DNA of 64,000 nucleotides, taken from Arthrobacter sp. ISL-95. Its GTDB lineage: Bacteria > Actinomycetota > Actinomycetes > Actinomycetales > Micrococcaceae. The stretch lies in contig NZ_JAGGPR010000012.1 in NCBI RefSeq assembly GCF_018613695.1, positions 62,001-126,000 of the forward strand, written 5' to 3'. Position numbers and translations under genes: made by a program. How positions within the stretch are numbered: the first letter of the stretch is position 1; each line of letters starts with the position of its first letter. Positions 51,422 through 60,871 of the stretch are shown here, piece after piece. Under the pieces are notes generated by a model. That model saw only the letters and a program-made list of their open reading frames with translations, was not told the origin of the DNA and searched no databases.

Positions 51422-52603
51422 GTGACTGTTGTAGCAACGCCCCCCGCACCGAAGCTTGAGCTCCCGCCATTGAAGCTCGGCGGGATCACCGTGGACACCC
51501 CCGTGATCCTTGCCCCCATGGCCGGCATCACCAACTCGGCCTTCCGCAGGCTCTGCCGTGAATACGGCGGTGGCATGTACGTGGCCGAGATGGTCACTTC
51601 CCGTGCCTTGGTGGAGCGGACCCCGGAATCGTTGCGCATCATCTCGCACGATGAGGACGAGAAAGTCCGTTCCGTGCAGCTCTACGGCGTGGATCCTGTG
51701 ACCGTGGGTGCCGCGGTGCGCATGCTCGTGGAGGAGGATAGAGCCGATCACATCGATCTCAACTTCGGCTGCCCCGTGCCCAAGGTCACCCGGCGCGGCG
51801 GCGGTTCAGCCCTGCCCTGGAAGATTGACCTCTTCACGTCAATCGTTAATACAGCGGTCAAGGAAGCCTCCAAGGGCGGCATCCCGCTCACCATCAAGAT
51901 GCGTAAAGGCATCGATGAGGACCACCTGACGTACCTCGACGCCGGAAGGATCGCCCGCGACGCGGGAGTGGCCGCCGTCGCCCTTCACGGCCGGACTGCC
52001 GCGCAGTTCTATTCCGGCCAGGCCGACTGGTCCGCGATCGCCCGCCTCCGTGAAGCTCTGCCGGATATCCCGGTGCTGGGCAACGGCGACATTTGGTCGG
52101 CCGAGGACGCAGTCCGCATGGTCCGGGAAACCGGTGTGGACGGCGTTGTGGTGGGCCGTGGTTGCCAGGGCCGCCCCTGGCTGTTCGGAGACCTCCAGGC
52201 AGCTTTCGAGGGCAGCGATCAGCGGCACCGCCCCGGGCTCCGGGAAGTTGCTGAGGGCGTGTACCGTCACGCCGAGCTGATGGTGGAGACCTTTGGCAAC
52301 GACGAATACAAGGCTCTCCGCGAGATCCGCAAGCATATGGCCTGGTATTTCAAGGGCTACGTTGTGGGCGGTGAACTCCGGGCCAAGCTTGCCACCGTGC
52401 CCACCCTCGAGGTGCTGCGCGAATACCTTGATGAACTGGACATGGACTCGCCCTACCCGGGAGTCGATTCCGAGGGCCCCCGTGGCCGAGCGGGCTCTCC
52501 CAAGAAGCCGGCCTTGCCCAAGGACTGGTTGGTGAGCCGTCAGCTGAACGCTGAACAGAGCGCGGATATCTCGGCCGCGGAGCTGGACGTTTCGGGCGGC
52601 TAG
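51422..52603 (+). CDS. dusB: tRNA-dihydrouridine synthase (DusB type)
   Basis: 393 residues. FMN enzyme that reduces uridines in tRNA. VILAPMAGITNSAFRRLCRE at the start, FGCPVPKVTRRGGGSAL with the catalytic Cys, LTIKMRKGID, and HGRTAAQFYSG fit DusB. A GTG start is used at 51422. First gene of a dusB-dgt-dnaG row; the 64-base gap to the next gene suggests shared transcription. Confidence 0.92.
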   Translation: MTVVATPPAPKLELPPLKLGGITVDTPVILAPMAGITNSAFRRLCREYGGGMYVAEMVTSRALVERTPESLRIISHDEDEKVRSVQLYGVDPVTVGAAVRMLVEEDRADHIDLNFGCPVPKVTRRGGGSALPWKIDLFTSIVNTAVKEASKGGIPLTIKMRKGIDEDHLTYLDAGRIARDAGVAAVALHGRTAAQFYSGQADWSAIARLREALPDIPVLGNGDIWSAEDAVRMVRETGVDGVVVGRGCQGRPWLFGDLQAAFEGSDQRHRPGLREVAEGVYRHAELMVETFGNDEYKALREIRKHMAWYFKGYVVGGELRAKLATVPTLEVLREYLDELDMDSPYPGVDSEGPRGRAGSPKKPALPKDWLVSRQLNAEQSADISAAELDVSGG

Positions 52604-52667
52604 CCTCACTCGTGTAAGACTGACTCAAGAAGCTCCACACCCCGGCGCTTGAAGGAGGCAGATACCC

Positions 52668-53984
52668 ATGGGAACCGAAGCGATACTTGGCCACGACGGG
52701 ACGGCCCACGATTTTGTGCTGGCCATCCCCGGTTATGCCGAGGCAGATTCCGCGCGGTGGGTTGAAGAGCCGCGCAAGAGCAACTATCGCTCCGATTTTG
52801 AACGGGACCGCGCCAGGGTCCTGCACTCTTCGGCACTGCGCAGGCTCGGTGCAAAAACGCAGGTGGTTGCCCCGGACACGGATGACTTTGTCCGGACCAG
52901 GCTGACCCACAGCCTGGAAGTGGCACAGGTAGGTCGTGAACTTGGCCGCTCGCTCGGCTGTGATCCTGACGTGGTGGACACTGCATGCCTGAGCCACGAT
53001 CTCGGTCATCCGCCCTTCGGCCACAACGGTGAGTCCGCGCTGAACGAAGTAGCACACACCATTGGCGGCTTTGAAGGCAACGCCCAGACCCTGCGGTTGC
53101 TGACCAGGCTCGAACCCAAAGTGCTCGCCGAGGACGGCAGGCCGGCAGGGCTCAACCTGACCCGCGCCAGCCTGGATGCTGCGTCCAAATACCCGTGGTC
53201 CGCCGTCGATGCCCCCGTCATCCACGGCCACCGCACCAGCAAGTTCGGCGCCTACGAAGACGATCTTCCGGTGTTCGAATGGCTCCGCGAAGGCGCTCCG
53301 GGCAACCGTTCGTGCATCGAGGCGCAGGTGATGGACCTTGCCGACGATATTTCGTACTCGGTCCACGACGTTGAGGATGCGATCGTCGCCGGTCATTTCC
53401 AGCTCAAATGGATGGAAAACCCGGACCACCGTGCGCGCGTGGTGGGCTACACCAAGCAGTGGTACTTGCCGCACAACGATCCCGCTGAAATTGATGCCGC
53501 ACTTGCCCGCCTTGAGGCCACCAAGGTTTGGGTCCGCGAAGCAGATGGCAGCCGAAAATCCATGGCTGCCCTGAAGGACATGACCAGCCAGTTGATCGGC
53601 CGGTTCTGCCAGAGTGCCATGGAAACAACCCGCGCTCACTTCGGGCCTGCCAATCTGACCCGCTACGACGCTGAGCTCATGGTTCCGGAGGAGACCGTCA
53701 CCGAGATTGCGGTCCTCAAAGGACTGGCCACCACGTTCGTGATCTCCACCGACCACCGCCAGCCGGTGTACGAGCGTCAGCGCGAAGTGCTGCATGCGCT
53801 GGTGGGCGTTTTGAACGCTACCGGTGACCGTCACCTGGAGCCGATGTTCGCCGCGGACTGGAGTGACGCCCTCGACGACGGTGCGCGGCTGCGCGTGGTG
53901 ATCGACCAAGTTGCCTCGCTGACGGACGTCTCCGCCCTGGCAATGTATGAGCGGCTCGTGGGCAGCCTTCCGTCGCTCTGGTAA
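52668..53984 (+). CDS. dgt: Deoxyguanosinetriphosphate triphosphohydrolase-like protein
   Basis: 438 residues. HD-domain protein that hydrolyses dNTPs to deoxynucleosides and triphosphate: RTRLTHSLEVAQVGRELGR (His of the HD site), CLSHDLGHPPFGHNGE (HD pair) and MDLADDISYSVHDVEDA (last metal ligand). AAGGAGG precedes the ATG. It is directly upstream of dnaG, a common actinobacterial pairing. Confidence 0.93.
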   Translation: MGTEAILGHDGTAHDFVLAIPGYAEADSARWVEEPRKSNYRSDFERDRARVLHSSALRRLGAKTQVVAPDTDDFVRTRLTHSLEVAQVGRELGRSLGCDPDVVDTACLSHDLGHPPFGHNGESALNEVAHTIGGFEGNAQTLRLLTRLEPKVLAEDGRPAGLNLTRASLDAASKYPWSAVDAPVIHGHRTSKFGAYEDDLPVFEWLREGAPGNRSCIEAQVMDLADDISYSVHDVEDAIVAGHFQLKWMENPDHRARVVGYTKQWYLPHNDPAEIDAALARLEATKVWVREADGSRKSMAALKDMTSQLIGRFCQSAMETTRAHFGPANLTRYDAELMVPEETVTEIAVLKGLATTFVISTDHRQPVYERQREVLHALVGVLNATGDRHLEPMFAADWSDALDDGARLRVVIDQVASLTDVSALAMYERLVGSLPSLW

Positions 53985-54042
53985 CCGTTCCCGCGTTCCG
54001 TTAACGGCGGGGGCTTCCGAGGCAAGCGACTAGGATGGTGAC

Positions 54043-55923
54043 GTGGCTGGCCTGATCAAACGTGAAGATATCGACGAAGTACGCCAGCGCACGGATATCA
54101 AGGAAGTAGTTGACGGTTACGTCACCCTCAAGGGCGCGGGGCTGGGTAGTTTCAAGGGCCTGTGCCCCTTCCACGACGAACGCTCACCCTCCTTCACTGT
54201 TCGCCCGCAAGTGGGCAGATACCACTGCTTTGGCTGCGGCGAAGACGGGGACGCCATCTCCTTCGTCCAGAAGATGGACCATAGCTCGTTCCACGAGGCC
54301 GTTGAGAAGTTGGCCGCCAGAATCGGCTACGAGCTGCGCTACGAGGACGGCGGAACCGGTCCCAGCCGTGAGGAAGTGGGCAAGCGCCAGCGCCTGCTGG
54401 ACGCCCACAAGATCGCCGATGAGTTCTTCCGGGCGCAGCTGTTGACCCCCGGAGCGGCCGAAGGGCGCAACTTCCTCGATGGCCGCGGTTTCGACCGCGC
54501 CGCCGCCGAGCATTTTGGCGTGGGATACGCTCCTCAGGGCTGGGACGCGTTGCTGAAGCACCTCCGCGGACGCGGGTTCACGGATGCTGAGTTGAAACTC
54601 ACAGGGATGTTCTCGGAAGGAAACCGGGGAATCTACGATCGCTTCCGCGGCAGGCTGATCTGGCCCATCAGGGACATTGCGGGGGACACCATTGGGTTCG
54701 GTGCCCGCAAACTGTTTGAAGACGACCAAGGCCCCAAGTACCTGAACACCCCTGAAACCACGCTGTACAAGAAATCCCAGGTGCTTTACGGGATCGACAT
54801 CGCCAAGCGGAACATCGCCAAGGAACGGCAACTGGTGGTGGTTGAGGGGTACACGGACGTCATGGCCTGCCACCTTGCCGGGGTCACGACGGCGGTGGCC
54901 ACCTGCGGTACTGCCTTCGGTACCGAACACATCAAGGTAGCCCGGCGGCTGCTCTCGGACGACGGCAGTGGGGGAGAGGTCATCTTTACCTTCGACGGCG
55001 ACGCCGCCGGCCAGAAGGCTGCCCTGCGGGCGTTCGAGGAAGACCAGCGCTTCACCGCCCAGACGTACGTCGCCGTGGAACCCTCCGGGGCCGACCCCTG
55101 TGATCTTCGCCAACTCAAGGGTGACGCCGCGGTACGCGAACTCATCAGCACCCGCAAGCCACTGTTCGAGTTTGCCATCCGGGCAACTCTTCGGCGGCAC
55201 AATCTGGACACCGTGGAAGGCCGCGTGGCTGCCCTGCGCGAAGCCGCCCCGGTGGTGGCACAGATCAGGGACTCCGCCACGAGGCCCGGATACACGCGCA
55301 ACCTGGCGGGTTGGCTGGGAATGCCCATTGAAGAAGTCAGCGGTTATGTGGGGGCAGCAGCCAAGCGAGCAGCTTCCGGGGGCGGAACAGCCAGTCCTGC
55401 AGGCCCGTCGCCGGCGGGAGCACCGGCGTCGAGCGGTCCCGTCTTCCAGCGGCCAGATCCCCGGGACCCCATAGCCGGTATGGAGCGCCAAGCGCTTGAA
55501 GTGGTCCTCCAAGAGCCTGGCGTCCTGGGCGGGGGAGCTTGGGAGCGTTTCGAGGCCTCGCACTTCATCACCCCTGCCTACGCGGCCGTTCACACTGCAG
55601 TGCGGGCTGCCGGCCTGGCCCACTCGGACGACCCTGTGGCTTGGGTGGAGCAGGTCCGCCAGGAAGTCCCCGAGCCATTGAGGCCTTTGGTCTCGGAGTT
55701 GGCGGTGACGCCCCTGCCCGCGAGCACGGCCGAGGCCATGCAGCGGTACTGCCGTGACATCCTGGCCCGTCTTTTCGAATTGCAGATCACCAGGATTAAG
55801 GCAGACAAGATGGGACAGTTGCAGCGCTTGGACGCAGGTGCCAATCCAGAGGAGTTCCAGCGGTTGAACCGGGAGCTGATGCAGCTCGAAATGGAGCGTC
55901 GGGCGTTGCGTTCCGACGGCTGA
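54043..55923 (+). CDS. dnaG: DNA primase
   Basis: 626 residues. The N-terminal zinc-binding domain shows CPFHDERSPSFTV followed by YHCFGCGEDGD (CHCC); the TOPRIM core has LVVVEGYTDVMACHLAG and FTFDGDAAGQKAALRAF; a Pro/Ala-rich linker and a C-terminal helicase-binding domain follow (GMERQALEVVLQEP). GTG start at 54043. Length and order of domains are normal. Confidence 0.97.
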   Translation: MAGLIKREDIDEVRQRTDIKEVVDGYVTLKGAGLGSFKGLCPFHDERSPSFTVRPQVGRYHCFGCGEDGDAISFVQKMDHSSFHEAVEKLAARIGYELRYEDGGTGPSREEVGKRQRLLDAHKIADEFFRAQLLTPGAAEGRNFLDGRGFDRAAAEHFGVGYAPQGWDALLKHLRGRGFTDAELKLTGMFSEGNRGIYDRFRGRLIWPIRDIAGDTIGFGARKLFEDDQGPKYLNTPETTLYKKSQVLYGIDIAKRNIAKERQLVVVEGYTDVMACHLAGVTTAVATCGTAFGTEHIKVARRLLSDDGSGGEVIFTFDGDAAGQKAALRAFEEDQRFTAQTYVAVEPSGADPCDLRQLKGDAAVRELISTRKPLFEFAIRATLRRHNLDTVEGRVAALREAAPVVAQIRDSATRPGYTRNLAGWLGMPIEEVSGYVGAAAKRAASGGGTASPAGPSPAGAPASSGPVFQRPDPRDPIAGMERQALEVVLQEPGVLGGGAWERFEASHFITPAYAAVHTAVRAAGLAHSDDPVAWVEQVRQEVPEPLRPLVSELAVTPLPASTAEAMQRYCRDILARLFELQITRIKADKMGQLQRLDAGANPEEFQRLNRELMQLEMERRALRSDG

Positions 55924-55976
55924 AACCGCCGATTTCGTTTTCTGGCGGGCCCCTGTTAAGCTAGTAACCGCTTCAT

Positions 55977-56049
55977 TCCTCCGTAGCTCAATTGGCAGAG
56001 CATTCGACTGTTAATCGAAGGGTTACTGGTTCAAGTCCAGTCGGAGGAG
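55977..56049 (+). tRNA. tRNA-Asn (GTT), copy 1
   Basis: 73-base cloverleaf: acceptor TCCTCCG pairs with CGGAGGA and discriminator G; the D arm is AGCTCAATTGGCAGAGC, the anticodon arm TTCGACTGTTAATCGAA with GTT, and the T arm TACTGGTTCAAGTCCAGT. Asn is read from the anticodon. CCA is not encoded. It is 53 bases after dnaG. Confidence 0.95.
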
Positions 56050-56054
56050 CGCGC

Positions 56055-56093
56055 AATACCCCCGTTTCGATCACTCGGAACGGGGGTATTTTT
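56055..56093 (+). terminator. Terminator between the two tRNA-Asn genes
   Basis: ATACCCCCGTT and AACGGGGGTAT are separated by a 12-base loop and followed by TTTTT. Confidence 0.9.
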
Positions 56094-56165
56094 ATACCCC
56101 CGAGGGGTATGCGATGCAAATTTCGCTTTCCGGTAGAACCTTTGCTAAAGTCATAACCGCTTCAT

Positions 56166-56238
56166 TCCTCCGTAGCTCAATTGGCAGAGCATTCGACTGT
56201 TAATCGAAGGGTTACTGGTTCAAGTCCAGTCGGAGGAG
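56166..56238 (+). tRNA. tRNA-Asn (GTT), copy 2
   Basis: Base-for-base identical to the tRNA at 55977. The identity extends upstream about 12 bases (TAACCGCTTCAT), pointing to a recent local duplication with a 189-base period. It has its own terminator. Confidence 0.95.
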
Positions 56239-56243
56239 CAACA

Positions 56244-56286
56244 GGACCCCGTACCGGCTTTATAGCTGGTGCGGGGTCTGCTTTTT
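56244..56286 (+). terminator. Terminator after the second tRNA-Asn
   Basis: GACCCCG pairs with CGGGGTC (with ACC/GGT extending the stem) and a TTTTT run follows near 56281-56285. Confidence 0.85.
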
Positions 56287-56287
56287 G

Positions 56288-56695
56288 TCACACGAAGTCC
56301 ATCTCCACTTGCAGGAATCGGGCGGCCTCGACCACCGCGGCCAGGAACGAATCCTGCTCGGTGGGCGGAGTCCTGGGTTCCCGGGGATGCCATTCGTGGG
56401 GCGCCGAATAGACGCGGGTGAAGCCGCCACCTGGTGGGGCATAGAAGATGCCAAAGCGTTGGACCGGCCATTCAGGCGAGGTCTCCGGGGCGACCAGTAG
56501 CGCGGCGTCCGATTCAGGGTTGTACCACTGCGCAATGGGTCGGCGACGGTCATCGGTAAAGAGCCCGGCGGCGTAGAGGGCAGCGGATTGCGGGCTGGTC
56601 ACCGAGCACAAGCGGTCCCACCACAGCGGCAGGATGCGTTCATCCCGACGCTGCCACGGTGCCGGAATCGGCTGCAGCTCTTGCCAATGTGGCAC
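56288..56695 (-). CDS. Hypothetical protein
   Basis: 135 residues, GTG start at 56695. Aromatic-rich, no membrane segment, no signal and no motif I recognise; PGGGFTRVYSAPHEWHPREP is the most distinctive segment. Convergent with the tRNA-Asn genes. It may be a small enzyme-associated protein, but this is a guess and I assign no function. Confidence 0.6.
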   Translation of the reverse strand: MPHWQELQPIPAPWQRRDERILPLWWDRLCSVTSPQSAALYAAGLFTDDRRRPIAQWYNPESDAALLVAPETSPEWPVQRFGIFYAPPGGGFTRVYSAPHEWHPREPRTPPTEQDSFLAAVVEAARFLQVEMDFV

Positions 56696-56739
56696 ACTTC
56701 AACTTTATCTCCGGTAAGGGGCCCGCAAAAGGGCAACTG

Positions 56740-58023
56740 CTACCGGGAGAGGCCAAGCCTGGGATAGAGCACGTCGAAACCTTTGATCAGTCCGGCGTTC
56801 AGTGCCAGGCCAACGTGACCGCCGTTAGGGACTTCGTAGTACGTTACCGTCATCCCTGCATCCCGGGCAGCCGCGGAGACTGCCTTGGCGGCTGCCACGT
56901 AAGTGGTGTCATCCGAGCCCACCGTAAAGACAGCCGTTGTGTTGGGGAACTGCTTGCCCTTCATGATGTTGATGGGCTTTTGGGCATCGTAGGCAGCCTG
57001 GTTGCCGTCGAAGATCGTTGTAAGGTTGCCGGCAGGGTCCTCTGCGCCGGGGAACTCCTCGCCTGAGATGTCCACCACGTTGCCCCACATCGCCGGGTAT
57101 TTGACCGCGAAGGAAATGGCACATTGCCCGCCGTTGGAATACCCGGCGATGGTCCAGTGCTCGCGGTCAGGGAGGATGTTCAAGTTGGCTTTGGCCCAAT
57201 TCACAACATCCTCGTTAATGTACTTCTCCACGTTGCCGTATTTAGCGGTGTCCAGGCAGAGGGTGTCATCCTGGTCCGGGCCGATCTGGTCTGCGACGAT
57301 CGCTATGGGGGCCAGGCCATTGTTCTTTGCCGCGAACTCGTCCAGGGCCGCGGAAACGTATTGGGGATCGGGGAGTCCCGGCTGGCCCATCATGAGGACG
57401 AACAAGGGCAACTTGGGCGGATGGGCCGTCAAGGCGGCGGGGGGCAGGTAGATGCCCGCCGGCCTGGCATTGAAACCGGACGCGGTGGCGGGAATGATTT
57501 GGGTGCCTGCCTCGCCCTTCGCCGGCTGGTCGGCCGCGGGCTTCCAGCTCTGCCACAGCGGGCCTGCCGGAAGGGAGGCGTCAGGGTCCGGCTTGGCCAG
57601 TTGGATGGCGCCCTCGGTGGAGATCCCCAACGCCGAGCCCAACGTTTTGTTCAGTCCGAACTCTGTGTTGATACCCAGGCCGGCCACCACGACGAACACG
57701 GGAATCGAGAGTGCGGCCACTACCTTCCGCCACCGTTGGCTGTGGCGAAAGCTCACCACGGCCAGGCCCAAGGCACCGAAGCAGGCAAGGGCCCAGAACC
57801 ACACCCGGGGCGTCAGCCCCACGTGGAAAACGTCCAGGACGTCCTCCACCAGCCACACGGTCAACCACCCGAACAGGACTGCCACCATAATCGCCGTGAT
57901 CGCGGTGAGGGCCCAGCGCGCTGACGGTCTGAGGAACAGCAGCAGAAAGAAGCCGACGCCGATCACTCCGGCGATCGTCATGACAACAGGGCCACTGATC
58001 TCCAGCTTCAGGAGCTCGTTCAT
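56740..58023 (-). CDS. Membrane-anchored alpha/beta-hydrolase (esterase) paired with an MprF-like gene
   Basis: 427 residues. About four N-terminal membrane helices are followed by an esterase D/mycolyltransferase-like domain: nucleophile elbow WTIAGYSNGGQCAISF, and the catalytic His in PNGGHVGLAL. The catalytic domain should face outside. It lies 22 bases downstream of the aminoacyl-PG synthase gene in the same direction, hence probably one operon. Paired hydrolases that remove the amino acid from aminoacyl-PG are known (for example AhyD of Enterococcus), so that role is plausible here but inferred. Confidence 0.82.
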   Translation of the reverse strand: MNELLKLEISGPVVMTIAGVIGVGFFLLLFLRPSARWALTAITAIMVAVLFGWLTVWLVEDVLDVFHVGLTPRVWFWALACFGALGLAVVSFRHSQRWRKVVAALSIPVFVVVAGLGINTEFGLNKTLGSALGISTEGAIQLAKPDPDASLPAGPLWQSWKPAADQPAKGEAGTQIIPATASGFNARPAGIYLPPAALTAHPPKLPLFVLMMGQPGLPDPQYVSAALDEFAAKNNGLAPIAIVADQIGPDQDDTLCLDTAKYGNVEKYINEDVVNWAKANLNILPDREHWTIAGYSNGGQCAISFAVKYPAMWGNVVDISGEEFPGAEDPAGNLTTIFDGNQAAYDAQKPINIMKGKQFPNTTAVFTVGSDDTTYVAAAKAVSAAARDAGMTVTYYEVPNGGHVGLALNAGLIKGFDVLYPRLGLSR

Positions 58024-58045
58024 GACCGGGATGCCCGCTCGGGCG

Positions 58046-60544
58046 TCATGCGGCTGGCTCCTTGGCTACCATCTGCCGCAACAGTCCGGCGCTTTGCGTG
58101 GGGGACAATCCCGGCAGGTAGGCCGAACCCACCGCGATGCCGATGGACGGTAAGGCCAACGGGTCCTGGTAGTACATGTAGAGGGTCCTGTGTTCAGGCT
58201 GGAACCTTGATTTGAAAGCGGCCAAGGATTTGAAGCCATACATGGGTTCCAGGGCGTTCCCGAGCAGCGCAAGGACACGGTCAAGGGTACTGCGGTCTTC
58301 ATCGCCGGCACCGGCTCCTGCATTGGCGAGCGGTGAGCCGGACAAGGAGATTTGGGGTACTTCTTCTTTGAAGTGAGTTACGGCGGAGGCGATGAGGAAC
58401 TCCATGACGCCCTTGAAACCTGTGGTGCGGCGGCGCATGAAGTCCAAGGTCCACCCTGAGATGACCCCGGCGTTGAAGACCGGGAGCCAGCTGGTGACCC
58501 CATGGACCAATCCGTCGTCATCCACAGCCACGCAGCAGAGCACCTCGGGATCTTTGAGCTCGCTCAAGCCACCCAGAGTGAACCCCATCTCAGGAAGTGC
58601 TTTATCAGCCACCCATTCTTCGGAAATCTCAGCCAGCTGCGCCCTGATTCCCGGCGGCATCTCAGGATAGGGGTACCAGTGATCCTTGATGGAGAGCTTG
58701 TCTGCGCGGTTCAGAGCGGTCCGGACGTTCTGCCATTCCTTTCCTTTGAACGTCATGGCTTGGACGTTGAGGAGTGTCTCTTCGGCCACTTCCAGTTTCC
58801 TGAAGCCATGGGGGAACAGCGGGATATCCAGCTCTGCGGTCGCTGAATAGAAGCACGGGATCAGGCCCAGGTTGGCGCAGTGTTTGACGAAACCCGTAGC
58901 GGCCTCGCTGTGGTGTTCGCTGGCGCCAAACGGACCGGCCACGGTGAGGGCAACCCCGTTATGGACCTGATAGGCAACTCCAGCCTTCCTGTCCGGGGTG
59001 AACCAGTACTGGTTGTTGTCCCAGAGCGTCATCCAGGACAGGGTGCCGCCGCCATCGTGCAACAGCTCCCTGGTGTGCCCCAGGTCTGCTGCCGGATCGG
59101 TGGCCAGCATTCTGAACCGCCGGAAGTTGTTCAGCACCAGCACAAGAATGCAAAGCCAAATGAGGTCCCCGCCAAGGCCGTAGAGCACAGTGCTCAGCAG
59201 GCCTTGGGGCAGGGCCACCACGAAGGGGACAGGGAAAGGAACCAGGATGTGAGTCAGCTGTCCGGCGAGGTCCAACAGGGTGGAGCTGCCGGGGTTGCCT
59301 TCGACGAACCAGAAGATCGCATAGAAGATCACGGCGGCCATGGCGAGGATGAGCGACGTCCGGCCCAGAACCCGGTATCCGGCGTCGCTGGACTCGACGC
59401 GGAACTTATGTCGGTTTATCAGAAGCAGCGCCGCGATGATGACAGGGGCGAGGACTGCGGGGACCGCGTACAGCAGAAGGTACGCGAAGTCGTCATCGTC
59501 CAACGTGACCCCCGGATCTGTCACGTACTGGACGATGGACAGGACGGTCACAGCTGCCAGATACAGCTGGATAACAAGCGTCAGCCGGTATGCCAGCCGC
59601 CGGCCGCGCCTCAGTCCCTCGGCGCAGACAAGTAACAGCAGCACAGGAATCAGAGTGAGGATGGCCGCGCCGAAGCTCTGGACGCCCACGATGCTCTGCA
59701 GGCTGACGCAATTGTTGTCGTTATTGCACGCTTCCTGAACCTCATCGGCGTCGGGACTGGCCTGGAGCATTACCTCGGAAACTACGGACAGCGGCCCGAT
59801 TTCCCACGTTCCGGTCAGTTGTGTGAGCAAAGGCCCCACCGCGAAGACGCCCACTACGGTGCCCACCAGGAAACGTGTTTCGCGAAGGCTTGAGGAATGC
59901 AGCGATCCTGCCCGGCGGCGTAGGGCCAGCGACTGGACGGCCCAACCTGCCAGGATGCCGATCACGGCCCCGGCCAGGGCTTGCAGGGTTTGGGCGACTC
60001 CTACAAACAGGACAAACATCAGCGTGGCGGCCAGCAACCACGTCCTTAGGCGCCGACGCCACAGGGCCTCAAGCGCCGCCGTCGAGCATCCCAACGCCGC
60101 TGCAGCGCCACCATAGGCACCCACCACATATTCGCCGCCAAGGAAACTGAGCCATTGGTCGCTGGCATCCGTTCCAAAGGTTACGAGCACCACAAGTACC
60201 AAGGCGCTGACGGCTGAACCGGCAACGAATGCAGCCAGTGCCAGCCAAGGGCCCATGACCCGTTCGGCGATGCCCACGCCCACCAGGATCGCCGCGGTGC
60301 AGGCCACATAGTCGAGCAAGGAGGAGGCGAAGAACGCCGAGGTGAAGATTGACCACCAAGGTCCTGGCTCCACGGCCAAACCAAGCCCCACTTGGTCCAA
60401 CAGCTCTTGGCCGGGACCGTTGATGAGGCTACCGGAAATGGCTCCGAGCACCCAGAGGAGCACCACCAGGGCCAGCGTCACTGGCAACCTCCGCAGGGTG
60501 GCGAGGCCCCGTGCACTGCCCCGAAAAACGACGGCCGAGCTCAT
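58046..60544 (-). CDS. Aminoacyl-phosphatidylglycerol synthase (MprF/LysX-like) with degenerate rhomboid-like N-terminus
   Basis: 832 residues. The first ~230 residues form about six membrane helices of rhomboid-like shape. At the position of the rhomboid catalytic GxSG the sequence is GAYGGAAAALG, so the serine is absent. A second set of helices runs to about residue 500. The last ~320 residues are the MprF C-terminal (DUF2156) domain, with AGPFGASEHHSEAATGFVKH and FTLGGLSELKDPE, which moves an amino acid from aminoacyl-tRNA to phosphatidylglycerol. The amino acid cannot be told from the sequence. No LysRS-like catalytic domain is fused, unlike LysX. The ATG at 60544 is used. It leads the operon with the esterase. 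Confidence 0.85.
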   Translation of the reverse strand: MSSAVVFRGSARGLATLRRLPVTLALVVLLWVLGAISGSLINGPGQELLDQVGLGLAVEPGPWWSIFTSAFFASSLLDYVACTAAILVGVGIAERVMGPWLALAAFVAGSAVSALVLVVLVTFGTDASDQWLSFLGGEYVVGAYGGAAAALGCSTAALEALWRRRLRTWLLAATLMFVLFVGVAQTLQALAGAVIGILAGWAVQSLALRRRAGSLHSSSLRETRFLVGTVVGVFAVGPLLTQLTGTWEIGPLSVVSEVMLQASPDADEVQEACNNDNNCVSLQSIVGVQSFGAAILTLIPVLLLLVCAEGLRRGRRLAYRLTLVIQLYLAAVTVLSIVQYVTDPGVTLDDDDFAYLLLYAVPAVLAPVIIAALLLINRHKFRVESSDAGYRVLGRTSLILAMAAVIFYAIFWFVEGNPGSSTLLDLAGQLTHILVPFPVPFVVALPQGLLSTVLYGLGGDLIWLCILVLVLNNFRRFRMLATDPAADLGHTRELLHDGGGTLSWMTLWDNNQYWFTPDRKAGVAYQVHNGVALTVAGPFGASEHHSEAATGFVKHCANLGLIPCFYSATAELDIPLFPHGFRKLEVAEETLLNVQAMTFKGKEWQNVRTALNRADKLSIKDHWYPYPEMPPGIRAQLAEISEEWVADKALPEMGFTLGGLSELKDPEVLCCVAVDDDGLVHGVTSWLPVFNAGVISGWTLDFMRRRTTGFKGVMEFLIASAVTHFKEEVPQISLSGSPLANAGAGAGDEDRSTLDRVLALLGNALEPMYGFKSLAAFKSRFQPEHRTLYMYYQDPLALPSIGIAVGSAYLPGLSPTQSAGLLRQMVAKEPAA

Positions 60545-60668
60545 GTGATGTCCCCTTCACCGGTTCAAGCACCGGTTACCCCGGCTGGCCACCATTCTGC
60601 CCTGCGGTAGGCAGTTAGGGGAGGGTTTGGTGATTGCCGACGTCGGCGGGTCGCCCGCAAAGGCCGGT

Positions 60669-60848
60669 CTAGTCCCGCTTCCAAGGGCCGGGATTCACGC
60701 GATACAGAACAGCAGCGCCGATCACGGCACCCAAGAGGGCACCAAACAGGGCACTCCCGGCAGCGCGGCCAAGAAGAGCACCGGCGACGGCGCCAAGCAA
60801 GGCACCCAGGAAGAGGCCCCGGCCGTTGCGGTGCGGTTTTTTCGTCAT
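60669..60848 (-). CDS. Small glycine-zipper-like membrane protein
   Basis: 59 residues: a basic start (TKKPHRNGRG) and then one long Ala/Gly/Leu stretch, FLGALLGAVAGALLGRAAG, with GxxxG-type spacing, ending in RVNPGPWKRD. Probably one or two closely packed helices. No assigned function. The ATG at 60848 is preferred over a GTG at 60854. It lies between the Bcr/CflA gene and the synthase gene, all on the minus strand. Confidence 0.6.
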   Translation of the reverse strand: MTKKPHRNGRGLFLGALLGAVAGALLGRAAGSALFGALLGAVIGAAVLYRVNPGPWKRD

Positions 60849-60871
60849 GGTCACAGCCTACGGGGCCGGTT

